Source: CAYGFH01 sp964356315 (GTDB lineage Bacteria > Patescibacteriota > Microgenomatia > UBA10105 > UBA927). From it: DNA of 64,000 nucleotides. The notes under the pieces are model-generated. The model saw nothing but the letters and a program-made list of their open reading frames with translations. It had not been told where the DNA came from and ran no database searches. Shown in pieces: positions 49,447 to 57,486 of this stretch; the stretch's first letter is position 1, and every line of letters starts with the position of its first letter. Made by a program: the position numbers and the translations under genes. The DNA lies in assembly GCA_964356315.1 (NCBI GenBank), contig CAYHHA010000001.1, positions 61,899-125,898 on the forward strand. The letters run 5' to 3'.

Positions 49447-50868
49447 TTATTTTGAATACACGTAATACTGACATACTTTCCCCATGAAAAAATCTATGCC
49501 ACAGATCGGCTCTTCATGGTAATTACTATGTATTTTTCTTGGTGAAATTAGCAATGATTTTGGGTTTATATCTTGATCAAATAATTGATATGATTCGTTC
49601 GCTACTATGGAAAGAGCCTCTTGGGATGTTTCTTTTGCTTTGTTCAGTGTCTCTGGTTTAGGGAAAAATATTGGTGTAATGTTATTTGTTTTCCACTGGG
49701 TGGTATACAGATATATTTTATCTGCTTTTTCAAAAATTTCTTCGGCTGAGTAAACACTGTATCCACTTAGATTATGATCAAGTATATAGCTCACTAGCGC
49801 GCCTTCAGTGATATGTCGATAGTGCCCTGCTTTCATTGTGTCGAGGCTGATGGGAAGATAGATGGCACTTATGATAATTAGCATTGCATTTAATACTATC
49901 AATGTTGCTCTTTTCGAAATTCGGAATTCCACACAGCAAAAATGGGCAGTCAGTACTCCATAAATCAATGTCGAAGTTTGAGTTGGTAAATAGTAATAGA
50001 AGGTATCCATCTTCCAGATCGCCAAGGGAAATATAGATTGTACAAGTAGCGCGATAATTATCACGTAATCAGGAGGGATGTATCTTTTTTTTCTCCAGAT
50101 AAAAAACCACAGCGGAATGCTTGCTAATAAATAAAATAGTATTGGAGATATGGCGTATGCTAAATGAATGTTTTTGAAGTTAAACATAGCTTGGTGGATA
50201 TAGACATCCGTTGATGTCCTTATTTTCCAAATCATGCAAATTGAAAATATGACGCCTATAAAAGCTGTTAGGGCAAATGATTTGCTCTTCTTGTTCAGTG
50301 CAAAATAAATCAAAGGGATAATTAGAAAAAAAATCGAGGTTTCTTTTATAAATAATAATGCTGAAAATATGGCGATTGATAATCCATGTCTATTTTTTAT
50401 CAATGTTATTAGGGCGATAAGCAAAAAAAGCACTTGCAGTGGTTCATCGGTTCCCAAGCGATAGTAGTTTTCCGCTACGCTAGGAAGCGTCATAAAAAAT
50501 ATACTTGATGGTATAGCCAAATATTTCGAAAAATTGTATATCAATAAAAAATAATTTAGTAAATAGCAAGTTGCGGATAATACCAGTGCATTAACAAAAA
50601 AATAGTAAGATAAGCGCGTTCCAAATAGTGAATAGAATGCTTTTCTATAAATCATTCGCAAAGGTCGATTTCGCTCAGAAAAACGCAATTCGTTTTGCAA
50701 CAGCGCTGTATATGACATCTGTTTTACTGTCAATAAATCAGTTCCATCGTCTATTAATGTCGGATGTGTTGTGTAAAATTGAGGGAAAAGCAGGAGTATA
50801 GAAAGAAAGAAGTATAGGAAAAATATTCTAAATTCCTTAAATATACTAAACATATTTATATCCATCAT
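49447..50868 (-). CDS. polytopic membrane protein, GT-C glycosyltransferase-like
   Basis: 473 residues with about ten transmembrane helices. An early extracytoplasmic loop contains TTHPTLIDDGTDLLTVKQM, where paired Asp residues at the end of loop 1 resemble the catalytic DD/DE motif of GT39/ArnT-type transferases. The C-terminal 120 residues are soluble. GT-C enzymes use polyprenyl-phosphate sugars on the outer face of the membrane. A/T-rich codon use differs from the housekeeping genes, suggesting accessory origin. Identification is moderate. Confidence 0.6.
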   Translation of the reverse strand: MMDINMFSIFKEFRIFFLYFFLSILLLFPQFYTTHPTLIDDGTDLLTVKQMSYTALLQNELRFSERNRPLRMIYRKAFYSLFGTRLSYYFFVNALVLSATCYLLNYFLLIYNFSKYLAIPSSIFFMTLPSVAENYYRLGTDEPLQVLFLLIALITLIKNRHGLSIAIFSALLFIKETSIFFLIIPLIYFALNKKSKSFALTAFIGVIFSICMIWKIRTSTDVYIHQAMFNFKNIHLAYAISPILFYLLASIPLWFFIWRKKRYIPPDYVIIIALLVQSIFPLAIWKMDTFYYYLPTQTSTLIYGVLTAHFCCVEFRISKRATLIVLNAMLIIISAIYLPISLDTMKAGHYRHITEGALVSYILDHNLSGYSVYSAEEIFEKADKIYLYTTQWKTNNITPIFFPKPETLNKAKETSQEALSIVANESYQLFDQDINPKSLLISPRKIHSNYHEEPICGIDFFMGKVCQYYVYSK

Positions 50869-50937
50869 TATATTAAATAAGATCTAATACCATTAGTTTG
50901 ATGTGGCGTAAAGATTCAACAGTGCGATCGGAGTTTT

Positions 50938-51336
50938 CTATCTATTAACTTCATCTGGATTATAAAATGGAATAAAGTATTTTTTATAGTCTAAATACTC
51001 ATCAGAAATTCCTTGGCTTTTTCCAAATTCTTGTGCCTGATTCATCTGATTTGATGTCCATCCATCCGGAAGATCTATGGTGAATCGTTTTGTATCAAAT
51101 ACTATGAAAAGCACTCTCTTATTCCAAAAAAATGAATACCAAGAATATAGCATTTCTTTCTGTATGTCGATGATTGATTGATCTATGTCTTCGTCTGAAA
51201 TTTGTAATAAAAAAATATAATGGTATTTGCTCACCGAAGAATTTGGTTCAAATTGAATAGATATTTTTAAATGTTTATAGTTGTTCAATATTGTTGGATT
51301 TTTTAACGAAGACGAGTCGATAAGCGCATAGTACAT
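50938..51336 (-). CDS. hypothetical cytoplasmic protein
   Basis: 132 residues (MYYALIDSSSLKNPTILNN). No transmembrane helix or known motif. Alternating beta strands (YHYIFLLQISDEDIDQSIIDIQ, RVLFIVFDTKRFTIDLPDGW) suggest a small alpha/beta fold. A/T-rich and isolated between two membrane glycosyltransferase genes. Function unknown. Confidence 0.55.
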   Translation of the reverse strand: MYYALIDSSSLKNPTILNNYKHLKISIQFEPNSSVSKYHYIFLLQISDEDIDQSIIDIQKEMLYSWYSFFWNKRVLFIVFDTKRFTIDLPDGWTSNQMNQAQEFGKSQGISDEYLDYKKYFIPFYNPDEVNR

Positions 51337-51481
51337 AGATGAATTATAGCATTTGATTGTCCATCCAGTTGTTTGTCTTGGCAGGACTGGTCATGACGAA
51401 GGATCAAGCCTCTCTGGCTATTGGAAAGCTTTATAATACGAATTGATCACCGTTGTGAAAAAAGCTAAGATTTAATCTTAT

Positions 51482-53125
51482 ATGAGAATACAAAATACTT
51501 TGGATAAAATACGCACTTCTCAGCAATTACTTATATTTCCACTTTTTGCGCTTTTGATTACAAGTGGTTTTTTTGTATATCACAACGTAATTCCGTACGG
51601 AATCCTTGGATGGGATGAAGCGTCCTTTGAGCTCTGGGGAGCTCGTGTCTTTTTTGCCATCCGTTCATGGGATATTCGAGAGGTGGTTTTCCTCGTCCGA
51701 CAGCAATATATTTATCCACCTCTCCAGTCGATATTTTGGGGAATCTCGCTTTTACCGTTTGGATTTACTGTTCTCTCGGCGAGGATCGCTAATCTTTTTT
51801 GGTTCTTCTCAGGCGGGATGCTCATCTATGCCACCGCGATGCTTCTGCCCGCGCAAAAGCGAAGTGTTGTTAACTATGCCGGAATAATTGCGGTGCTTTT
51901 ATATGTACTTTCTCCTATGGTGCTTGTTCATGCCGGCTTAGGACTAAAAGAGATGATGGGTGTCACGCTGACCTTGGCATTTGTTTATTGCTATTTTCGT
52001 GCTCGTAATTCTCCGAGTTTTTTATGGACATGGGTAACAGGTTTTTCCGTCACCCTTCTAGTTTTAACAAAATATAACTATGCAGCGTTCGCTGGTTTAA
52101 CGCTTGTGATTGAGGTCCTTATTAACGAGGTATTTTTCAAGCGCAATGACATGATTCGAAAAAAACATCAGATCATGCTTGGGGTTGTTGCTGTCGGGAT
52201 AAGTATTTGGGTCATGCTTGAAAGATCCGCGCTCCTTGCGTATTTATCCTCGCAAAATGAGATGACTATAGGAATAGGAACATTTGCCGACAGAATTTTA
52301 TTCTATCCTAGATCGATAATCTACCTATTCGCTCCTCTTCCAATCATAGGGACGGCACTCCTCACTCTATTTGCAATGGGATTATTTTTCGTTCGCAGAT
52401 ATTATCATATACGTTTTATGGTAATTCTTGTTTTCGTGACGACTGTTAGTATGGGGACCTGGACAAATAATCTTCACGATAGATACATCATGACGTGTAT
52501 TCCATTTATATTTTTAATTGGCGCGTGGATGGTTCAGGGTTGGATTTCGAAGGTGAAACGCAAATGGAGCCCAATTATTCTAGTAGTTCTATTGATCGCT
52601 CCTATTGTAGTAACTAGGGTATATCTGGTTCCATCGTTTCGTAGCATGGTATATGGGGTTGGGTCATATAGCTTAAGGATTCCAATTTTTAACCAGATGG
52701 ATTTTAGGGATTACTGGTTTCAGTATGACAAATCATTATGGGCAAGCGCCGACCCATGGAGTTCAACCGAAAACCCGAACGATGTTTTTTTGTATATTAT
52801 GAACACCATAAATATTGAAGAGAGCTATACTCTTATCGGATACACAAATGCATTTTCCACAAAAGCGATACGACTGAATAGTTATCTGTATTCAAGCGCC
52901 ACATCCGCACACACCATAAAGGCACCAGTTGTTACTGTGGAAGTGCTTCCAACTTCGCGATACTATACGCGCGAATATAGTATGTACAGTTCTCAGGATT
53001 TGGCTCGCATTGCGGATATGAAACGGGATTCCCGATATGTTATGACGAATCACCGTTTGTTTCCCGAGTTAGGATTTGATGTCTGTGTGTATGTTCCAGT
53101 AGATCCCATGCATAGTACTCCATGA
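51482..53125 (+). CDS. GT39/PMT-like membrane glycosyltransferase
   Basis: 547 residues with ten to twelve helices. Loop 1 has YGILGWDEASFELWG, where WDE is the catalytic acidic pair typical of ArnT/PMT-type GT-C enzymes; RQQYIYPPLQSIFWG is the next conserved segment with the YPP motif. The soluble C-terminal domain begins near 400. It is likely to transfer a sugar from a polyprenyl-phosphate donor to an exported acceptor. The upstream spacer (51337-51481) has no gene. Confidence 0.75.
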   Translation: MRIQNTLDKIRTSQQLLIFPLFALLITSGFFVYHNVIPYGILGWDEASFELWGARVFFAIRSWDIREVVFLVRQQYIYPPLQSIFWGISLLPFGFTVLSARIANLFWFFSGGMLIYATAMLLPAQKRSVVNYAGIIAVLLYVLSPMVLVHAGLGLKEMMGVTLTLAFVYCYFRARNSPSFLWTWVTGFSVTLLVLTKYNYAAFAGLTLVIEVLINEVFFKRNDMIRKKHQIMLGVVAVGISIWVMLERSALLAYLSSQNEMTIGIGTFADRILFYPRSIIYLFAPLPIIGTALLTLFAMGLFFVRRYYHIRFMVILVFVTTVSMGTWTNNLHDRYIMTCIPFIFLIGAWMVQGWISKVKRKWSPIILVVLLIAPIVVTRVYLVPSFRSMVYGVGSYSLRIPIFNQMDFRDYWFQYDKSLWASADPWSSTENPNDVFLYIMNTINIEESYTLIGYTNAFSTKAIRLNSYLYSSATSAHTIKAPVVTVEVLPTSRYYTREYSMYSSQDLARIADMKRDSRYVMTNHRLFPELGFDVCVYVPVDPMHSTP

Positions 53126-53204
53126 CGGGCATGACAGAATGGTTGAAGCGGGTGAATGATTATGGTAAAAATTTGGAGATTTATAACTTTTTAGTTTTTT
53201 AAAC

Positions 53205-53408
53205 CTATTTAGTAAGAGTATATGGGCATGTATTGTCATTCTTATACCAAAAAGGGGAACACGAATCTTGCCACATTGAGCATTGGCCAGTAATTCTGTT
53301 TCTCACTGGAGTAAAGGTTTGGAAACAAATTCCTAAAAAATTTTGAACGAAGATGTAGCCTATTAAAATAAGCGCAATAATTATGATGCTTATTTTAATA
53401 TACCGCAT
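53205..53408 (-). CDS. small single-pass membrane or exported protein
   Basis: 67 residues. One N-terminal helix (ISIIIIALILIGYIFVQNFL) followed by a short Cys-containing tail (GICFQTF, GQCSMWQDSCSPFW, NTCPYTLTK). Four cysteines outside the membrane may form disulfides. Orphan gene with no recognised family; coding status is moderate. Confidence 0.45.
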   Translation of the reverse strand: MRYIKISIIIIALILIGYIFVQNFLGICFQTFTPVRNRITGQCSMWQDSCSPFWYKNDNTCPYTLTK

Positions 53409-53464
53409 ATCAAAATACTAACACACACCGACGTCCGAGAGTCATTAGTAGTGTTGTGACTTAA

Positions 53465-54028
53465 TTATAAAAGATGCCTAAATACAAATACTAATAACCA
53501 TATATACCAGATAGATGCACAGACAGCTTGTACAACAACATTTGTCTTTTTAGTGAATAGATATCCAAAAGCTAAGATAATAGGAACAGATAAAAATATC
53601 ATTGAAAAAACTGTAAACCCTGGATCATTGACTAATCTAGCCACTGAAATTTGACCGATAACCCACAATACCCCGCTTGTATACGTAGCAATGTTGTGTG
53701 ATGTAGAATATTTCCCTTCAACAAAAAATGCTAATGTGCTAAAAAGGAAAGCAGATAATAATAATGTCAAAAAAATAACAGAATCAAATGAAATCTTAAA
53801 ATGATTTACGACGAATAATGCAAAACCAAAATCGAGGAGAGCTTTGGAGATAAAGTTTAATCGAAATATTATATTTTGAATTGGGTTATTCAAAAAATGA
53901 ATGGATTTAGAGATGGTGTGAATATGAAAAGAGTAATCCGTAGAGTTTTTAACAAGCACAAAAGTAATGATTGCAAACAACGGGAAGGATATTAAGCTAT
54001 TATATTTAAATATTTCTGGAACATTCAT
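53465..54028 (-). CDS. polytopic membrane protein of unknown function
   Basis: 187 residues with about five hydrophobic helices (FPLFAIITFVLV, FISKALLDFGFALFVV, VIFLTLLLSAFLFSTLAFFV, SGVLWVIGQISVARLV, VFSMIFLSVPIILAFGYLF). An NSTDYSFHIHTISKSIHFL segment lies in the first loop. Resembles the DUF998/YwaF type of small membrane proteins in shape only. The 54029-54224 spacer upstream shows a TATAAT-like sequence near 54144 but no gene. Confidence 0.55.
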   Translation of the reverse strand: MNVPEIFKYNSLISFPLFAIITFVLVKNSTDYSFHIHTISKSIHFLNNPIQNIIFRLNFISKALLDFGFALFVVNHFKISFDSVIFLTLLLSAFLFSTLAFFVEGKYSTSHNIATYTSGVLWVIGQISVARLVNDPGFTVFSMIFLSVPIILAFGYLFTKKTNVVVQAVCASIWYIWLLVFVFRHLL

Positions 54029-54224
54029 ATCATATTTTTATGAAATGCTTATGGCCTAATTTCTTTGATTTAAATTTGTCTATTTAAATCAGAATCTCAC
54101 GGCTATCAATCTCAGGGTAATAGCGTGTCGATCTTTGCTGTGTTATAATATATTTTAAAAAAACTTTATTGACTCCTGATCAATCGAATTATAACTTAAA
54201 TTAACGATTTCATAAGTTTGCTTT

Positions 54225-55139
54225 TTATTTATATTTACTCCATAGCTTTTCGTTATTCAAATTTTTTACCGAAAAACTTGGATCATCCATACCGGAAAAA
54301 TAAAAACTTGAAAATAGAAGATATAGATCTGCATATATCTGTATGTCATCGCCATAGTCTTTTTTCGCTACATCATAGAGAAACATGTAATCCTCTGGGT
54401 TTATGTTTGGATCAATTTCGTTCCATGTTAGAACACCGGTGATATCTAATTTAGGATCGCCGACCGAAGCATGAATACTAAAATCTAGAACTGCAGATAT
54501 TGTCAGATCATCATTCACCAATACATTGTTAAGAAAATAATCACAATGGACGAGGTTTTTCTGATCGCAAGCAAGGTAACGCCTAATCAGCAATATAAAT
54601 AATTCTATTTTAGAATCGAAGTCTTTGATTGAAGTTTTTGTCGAATACTGAATTTTTTCTGCCTTATTATCAAGTGTACGGATGAGAAAATCTGTCCAGC
54701 GGTCTGATGTTATTGATCCAGATGATTTAATAATCTGGCCATATGGTAAATCCTGGAACATTACTGAATTCACCTGTCGGATCGCTTCATAATAATTACG
54801 ATACAATTTTTGTCTGTCAGTCGTATTTAAGTCGACAATTTTTTTATCCATCTGGATACCATGTAGTCGTTTTTCCACCGTATAGAGAATTCCGCTTACA
54901 TCATGTATTTCACATATCTGAGGTATGTCAAAGGTGAATCGTTTTTTTAGTAATATATCTTGAAACGTCTGAATATTTTGGAGATATTCTTTGTCTGAAC
55001 TACGAGGATAAATCTTTACAGCCATGTCGCCATATTCATATACCCACCCCTCGCCGCCCTTGCCAAGTAAAACAGGATTCTTAATGTGTAAAGATTTTAG
55101 AACTTCATTAACCTTATCGATAGATAGTTGATCAGTCAT
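54225..55139 (-). CDS. APH/choline-kinase-family phosphotransferase
   Basis: 304 residues from ATG 55139; the track-length start is a TTG two codons earlier. VLLGKGGEGWVYEYGDMAVKIYP is the Gly-rich loop and Lys; LVHCDYFLNNVLV is the catalytic HxDxxxxN loop (HCDYFLNN) and VLDFSIHASVGDPKLDI carries the metal-binding Asp (DF-S for DFG). This is the aminoglycoside phosphotransferase/choline kinase fold. The substrate could be a small molecule or sugar; resistance should not be assumed. Confidence 0.85.
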   Translation of the reverse strand: MTDQLSIDKVNEVLKSLHIKNPVLLGKGGEGWVYEYGDMAVKIYPRSSDKEYLQNIQTFQDILLKKRFTFDIPQICEIHDVSGILYTVEKRLHGIQMDKKIVDLNTTDRQKLYRNYYEAIRQVNSVMFQDLPYGQIIKSSGSITSDRWTDFLIRTLDNKAEKIQYSTKTSIKDFDSKIELFILLIRRYLACDQKNLVHCDYFLNNVLVNDDLTISAVLDFSIHASVGDPKLDITGVLTWNEIDPNINPEDYMFLYDVAKKDYGDDIQIYADLYLLFSSFYFSGMDDPSFSVKNLNNEKLWSKYK

Positions 55140-55204
55140 ACGCAATCAATTCACTCTGTCTGAGCTTATTCTCTTCTTAGATAAATTAATTATACCGTGT
55201 TTCT

Positions 55205-55492
55205 TCAAAAACGCTCGTCCGCTCCCTGATTTGAGGTATTTTTCAAATATTTCTTCAATAATCCATTTATTGTTTTCCTCCCATATCCGCTTTTTAGATA
55301 TAGCTCCCGATCCTTAGCATCAATTCTATTCAAAAACGCTTCGTAAAATATAAGAATATATGGTCGATATGGTTTGGTTGCCTGACTTTCGCCATCGTTA
55401 TGTTGTTTGAATCTTTTTCTCAAATCTGAAGTATATCCAATGTACAAACTATTATTTTTCAGACTTTGAAGAATATATGTATAGAAAAACAT
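55205..55492 (-). CDS. GIY-YIG nuclease-domain protein
   Basis: 95 residues. FYTYILQSLKNNSLYIGYTSDLRKRFKQHN shows the GIY-YIG core (TYI...YIG) and catalytic Arg; a Glu lies in AKDRELYLKSGYGRKTI. It has the same single-domain plan as the protein at 47756. It lies just downstream, on the same strand, of tRNA-Ser(ACU) and the HNH gene; its start is about 110 bp from the tRNA 3' end. Confidence 0.88.
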   Translation of the reverse strand: MFFYTYILQSLKNNSLYIGYTSDLRKRFKQHNDGESQATKPYRPYILIFYEAFLNRIDAKDRELYLKSGYGRKTINGLLKKYLKNTSNQGADERF

Positions 55493-55539
55493 ATATGAAG
55501 GCGGGACGTAAGAACGTAAGAAATTATTTCATAATTTCA

Positions 55540-55588
55540 ACGTTCAACGTCCCAGCCACGTTGAACGTAAGATTTTGCACAGCAAAAT
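55540..55588 (-). terminator. paired hairpins downstream of tRNA-Ser(ACU)
   Basis: ACGTTCAACGT (55540-55550) and ACGTTGAACGT (55558-55568) are a perfect inverted repeat. ATTTTGC-ACA-GCAAAAT (55572-55588) is a second hairpin closer to the tRNA. Both lie in the leftward read-out of the tRNA gene and could end its transcript. CGTAAGAA/TTCTTACG repeats flank them. Confidence 0.6.
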
Positions 55589-55604
55589 CAACATTCTTAC
55601 GTGG

Positions 55605-55689
55605 CGGAGGAGGCGAGATTCGAACTCGCGGTATCTTGCGATACGACGGTTTAGTAAACCGTTGCCATAAACCACTAGGCGACTCCTCC
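55605..55689 (-). tRNA. tRNA-Ser with anticodon ACU
   Basis: Complete class II cloverleaf: acceptor GGAGGAG/CTCCTCC with discriminator G, D-stem GCC/GGC, anticodon stem ACGGT/ACCGT with loop TTACTAA, a long variable arm GTATC-GCAA-GATAC, T-arm GCGAG-TTCGAAT-CTCGC. The anticodon is ACU, decoding AGU. The nearby tRNA-Ser(GCU) has the same loop except G34. A34 is rare outside tRNA-Arg(ACG). The HNH gene ends inside its 5' end. Confidence 0.9.
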
Positions 55690-56100
55690 AATATCCTTGT
55701 GAGGGCAAATCCCTCCGTATCTTGTGGCCCAATTGCAATTCATACAAAGTATGGTATATCCTTCTGGAAAATTATTCTTCTTTAGCCATCTATACATATG
55801 CACTCCACCAACGTTATGCTTAAATATTTTTTTACGATGAATATTCCCATTACCAAGAATGTGATCAAGAGTTAAAAAATAAATATTTGATTCGCCACAG
55901 CACTTGCAGATATTTCCATAATGTTGAAAACATTCGATTTTTAACTGGGCTCCCAATCTCTTCTCCTTGATTCTCCCACGTGCTCTGTCCTTTTCTCTAT
56001 GATAACTACAAAATATTTTACTTCCCTGAACGACTGGTTTTATACAATTTATACAGAGTCCTAATTTTCTATGTTTATCTGCATACGCTGAGCTACTCAT
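55675..56100 (-). CDS. HNH-like zinc-finger endonuclease
   Basis: 141 residues. An N-terminal zinc finger (LCINCIKPVVQGSKIFCSYH) is followed by CKCCGESNIYFLTLDHILGNGNIHRKK, which has the DH of the HNH nuclease, then YRWLKKNNFPEGYTILCMNCNWATRYGGICPH with further Zn ligands and the final H/N. This arrangement is the phage/organelle-type free-standing HNH-like protein. The stop lies 15 bp inside the tRNA-Ser(ACU) gene, so nuclease and tRNA are physically linked, as with homing endonucleases. Confidence 0.82.
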   Translation of the reverse strand: MSSSAYADKHRKLGLCINCIKPVVQGSKIFCSYHREKDRARGRIKEKRLGAQLKIECFQHYGNICKCCGESNIYFLTLDHILGNGNIHRKKIFKHNVGGVHMYRWLKKNNFPEGYTILCMNCNWATRYGGICPHKDIGGVA

Positions 56101-56164
56101 ATCCCATTCGATTATACGATAAATACGCTATTATTTGATATAATGACGAGATCCAGTCTTAAAT

Positions 56165-56253
56165 GGAGGAGTCGCATAGCGGTCCATTGCGAGGGTTTGC
56201 TAAACCCTTGAGCCTGAATAAGGCTCGCGTGGGTTCAAATCCCACCTCCTCCG
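56165..56253 (+). tRNA. tRNA-Ser with anticodon GCU
   Basis: Acceptor GGAGGAG/CTCCTCC with discriminator G; anticodon stem AGGGT/ACCCT, loop TTGCTAA; variable arm GAGCC-TGAATAA-GGCTC; T-arm GTGGG-TTCAAAT-CCCAC. It decodes AGU and AGC. It is preceded by a TATAAT-like sequence near 56138-56143. Confidence 0.95.
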
Positions 56254-56346
56254 CTTTCACCCTACGAAGCCTTGGCGGAGTTGGGCTTCGTTCGGGTTTC
56301 AGCGGACGCAGTCCGCAATCTTGTAATGGTATAATGAAGAACGTTT
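56254..56346 (+). promoter_or_regulatory. hairpins and TATAAT promoter before the tRNA-Ser(UGA) array
   Basis: ACGAAGCC/GGCTTCGT and GCGGAC-GCA-GTCCGC hairpins follow tRNA-Ser(GCU). TATAAT at 56330-56335 is placed 12 nt before the first tRNA-like 5' fragment, so it is a likely start site for the array. Confidence 0.65.
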
Positions 56347-56772
56347 GGAAGGTGGACAGAGGACGGTAATGTTCTATGAGACTCTCTGAATCGATTCCTA
56401 TCGATGAAGAGAAAGTCGAATGAATCCCGTACCATTTAGGTACGGGGCGCGAGGGAAAGAGATTGTGTAAAATGGTAACGTTGGAAGGTGGGCAGGACGG
56501 TAATGNNNNNNNNNNNNNNNNNNNNNNNNNNNNNNNNNNNNNNNNNNNNNNNNNNNNNNNNNNNNNNNNNNNNNNNNNNNNNNNNNNNNNNNNNNNNNNN
56601 NNNNNGAGGGAAAGAGATTGTGTAAAATGGTAACGTTGGAAGGTGGGCAGGACGGTAATGTTCTATGAGACTCTCTGAATCGATTCCTATCGATGAAGAG
56701 ATAGTCGAATGAATCCCGTACCATTTTTGGTACGGGGCGCGAGGGAAAGAGATTGTGTAAAATGGTAACGTT
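56347..56772 (+). repeat. tandem array of tRNA-Ser(UGA) 5' fragments with palindromic linkers
   Basis: Copies of the tRNA 5' part (acceptor strand plus D-arm, 23-25 nt) start at 56347, 56483, 56638 and, as the intact gene, 56773; the period is about 135 bp outside the gap. Each is followed by a linker of about 112 bp holding GACT-CTCT...ATCGAT-TCCT-ATCGAT...AGAG-AGTC and CCCGTACC/GGTACGGG hairpins and a TGTAAAAT -10-like sequence. Copies 1 and 3 differ at only a few positions. The intact gene ends the array. A 100-N gap interrupts it, so copy number is unknown. Confidence 0.9.
56506..56605. other. assembly gap (100 N)
   Basis: Exactly 100 N inside the tandem tRNA-fragment array. It is a placeholder length: flanking sequence is in the same repeat unit, so the real number of units may be larger. 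Confidence 0.99.
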
Positions 56773-56854
56773 GGAAGGTGGGCAGGACGGTAATGCGCGA
56801 GTCTTGAAAACTCGTGGGAGTAATCCCTAACAGGTTCGACCCCTGTACCTTCCG
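56773..56854 (+). tRNA. tRNA-Ser with anticodon UGA
   Basis: Acceptor GGAAGGT/ACCTTCC with discriminator G; anticodon stem CGAGT/ACTCG, loop CTTGAAA; variable arm GGGA-GTAA-TCCC; T-arm ACAGG-TTCGACC-CCTGT. Decodes UCA and probably other UCN codons. It is the last unit of the upstream array. Confidence 0.95.
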
Positions 56855-56907
56855 CAGAAAGAAGTTTTTGAGCTAGCAATACTTCGACACATTGACCGGT
56901 ACTATCT

Positions 56908-57438
56908 ATGGCAAATCCACAAACATATTGTGATTTTGTGCGCTCGCTTCCACCTTCTGATTTGCATAGAATCTATCACGATACCGCCTACGGATTTCCT
57001 ATAGATTCTGATGATGAATTGTTTGAGCGACTGGTGCTTGAGATAAATCAAGCTGGGCTTAGTTGGAATACAATTCTAAAAAAACAAGGACAATTCAAGA
57101 AGGCATTTGATAATTTTTCGATATCCAAAATAGCCGCGTACGGAGAGGTAGATCGTACGAGGCTTTTATCAGACGCGGGAATTATACGGAATCGGTTAAA
57201 AATAGATGCAGCAATTCATAATGCGAATGTCATCCTTTCACTGAAAAAGGAATTCGGCTCATTTAAGAAGTGGTTAGATATTCACTCTGGCAATACAAAA
57301 AACGAGTGGGTTTCGTTATTTAAGAAAACGTTTCATTTTACCGGTGGAGAAATTGTAAACGAATTTCTCATGAGTACAGGGTATCTCCTAGGATCTCATG
57401 ATCCTCGTTGTCCGATATACAAAAAACTACACCCATAA
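56908..57438 (+). CDS. tag: DNA-3-methyladenine glycosylase I
   Basis: 176 residues. RIYHDTAYGFPIDSDDELFERLVLEINQAGLSWNTILKK matches the Tag N-terminus; DAGIIRNRLKIDAAIHNA is the HhH-region motif, and YLLGSHDPRCPIYKKL carries the C-terminal zinc-ligand His and Cys. It removes 3-methyladenine from alkylated DNA. The protein is complete; the N-terminal Cys of MANPQTYCDFVRS is the first zinc ligand. Confidence 0.93.
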   Translation: MANPQTYCDFVRSLPPSDLHRIYHDTAYGFPIDSDDELFERLVLEINQAGLSWNTILKKQGQFKKAFDNFSISKIAAYGEVDRTRLLSDAGIIRNRLKIDAAIHNANVILSLKKEFGSFKKWLDIHSGNTKNEWVSLFKKTFHFTGGEIVNEFLMSTGYLLGSHDPRCPIYKKLHP

Positions 57439-57486
57439 AAGGCGCCCTTTTACTAGTTTTCATATTGATATATACTCATTATTAGT

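Noticed and set aside
54225..55139. Aminoglycoside resistance gene
   Set aside because: The fold is APH-like, but the family has many unrelated substrates and no resistance context is present.
56347..56772. CRISPR array
   Set aside because: Units are about 135 bp with nearly identical linkers and tRNA sequence; there are no short repeats with unique spacers and no cas genes.
56436..56879. Long open frames (147 and 108 codons) across the repeat array
   Set aside because: They run through tRNA-fragment repeats and the N gap; the peptide repeats follow the DNA period and have no protein-like features.
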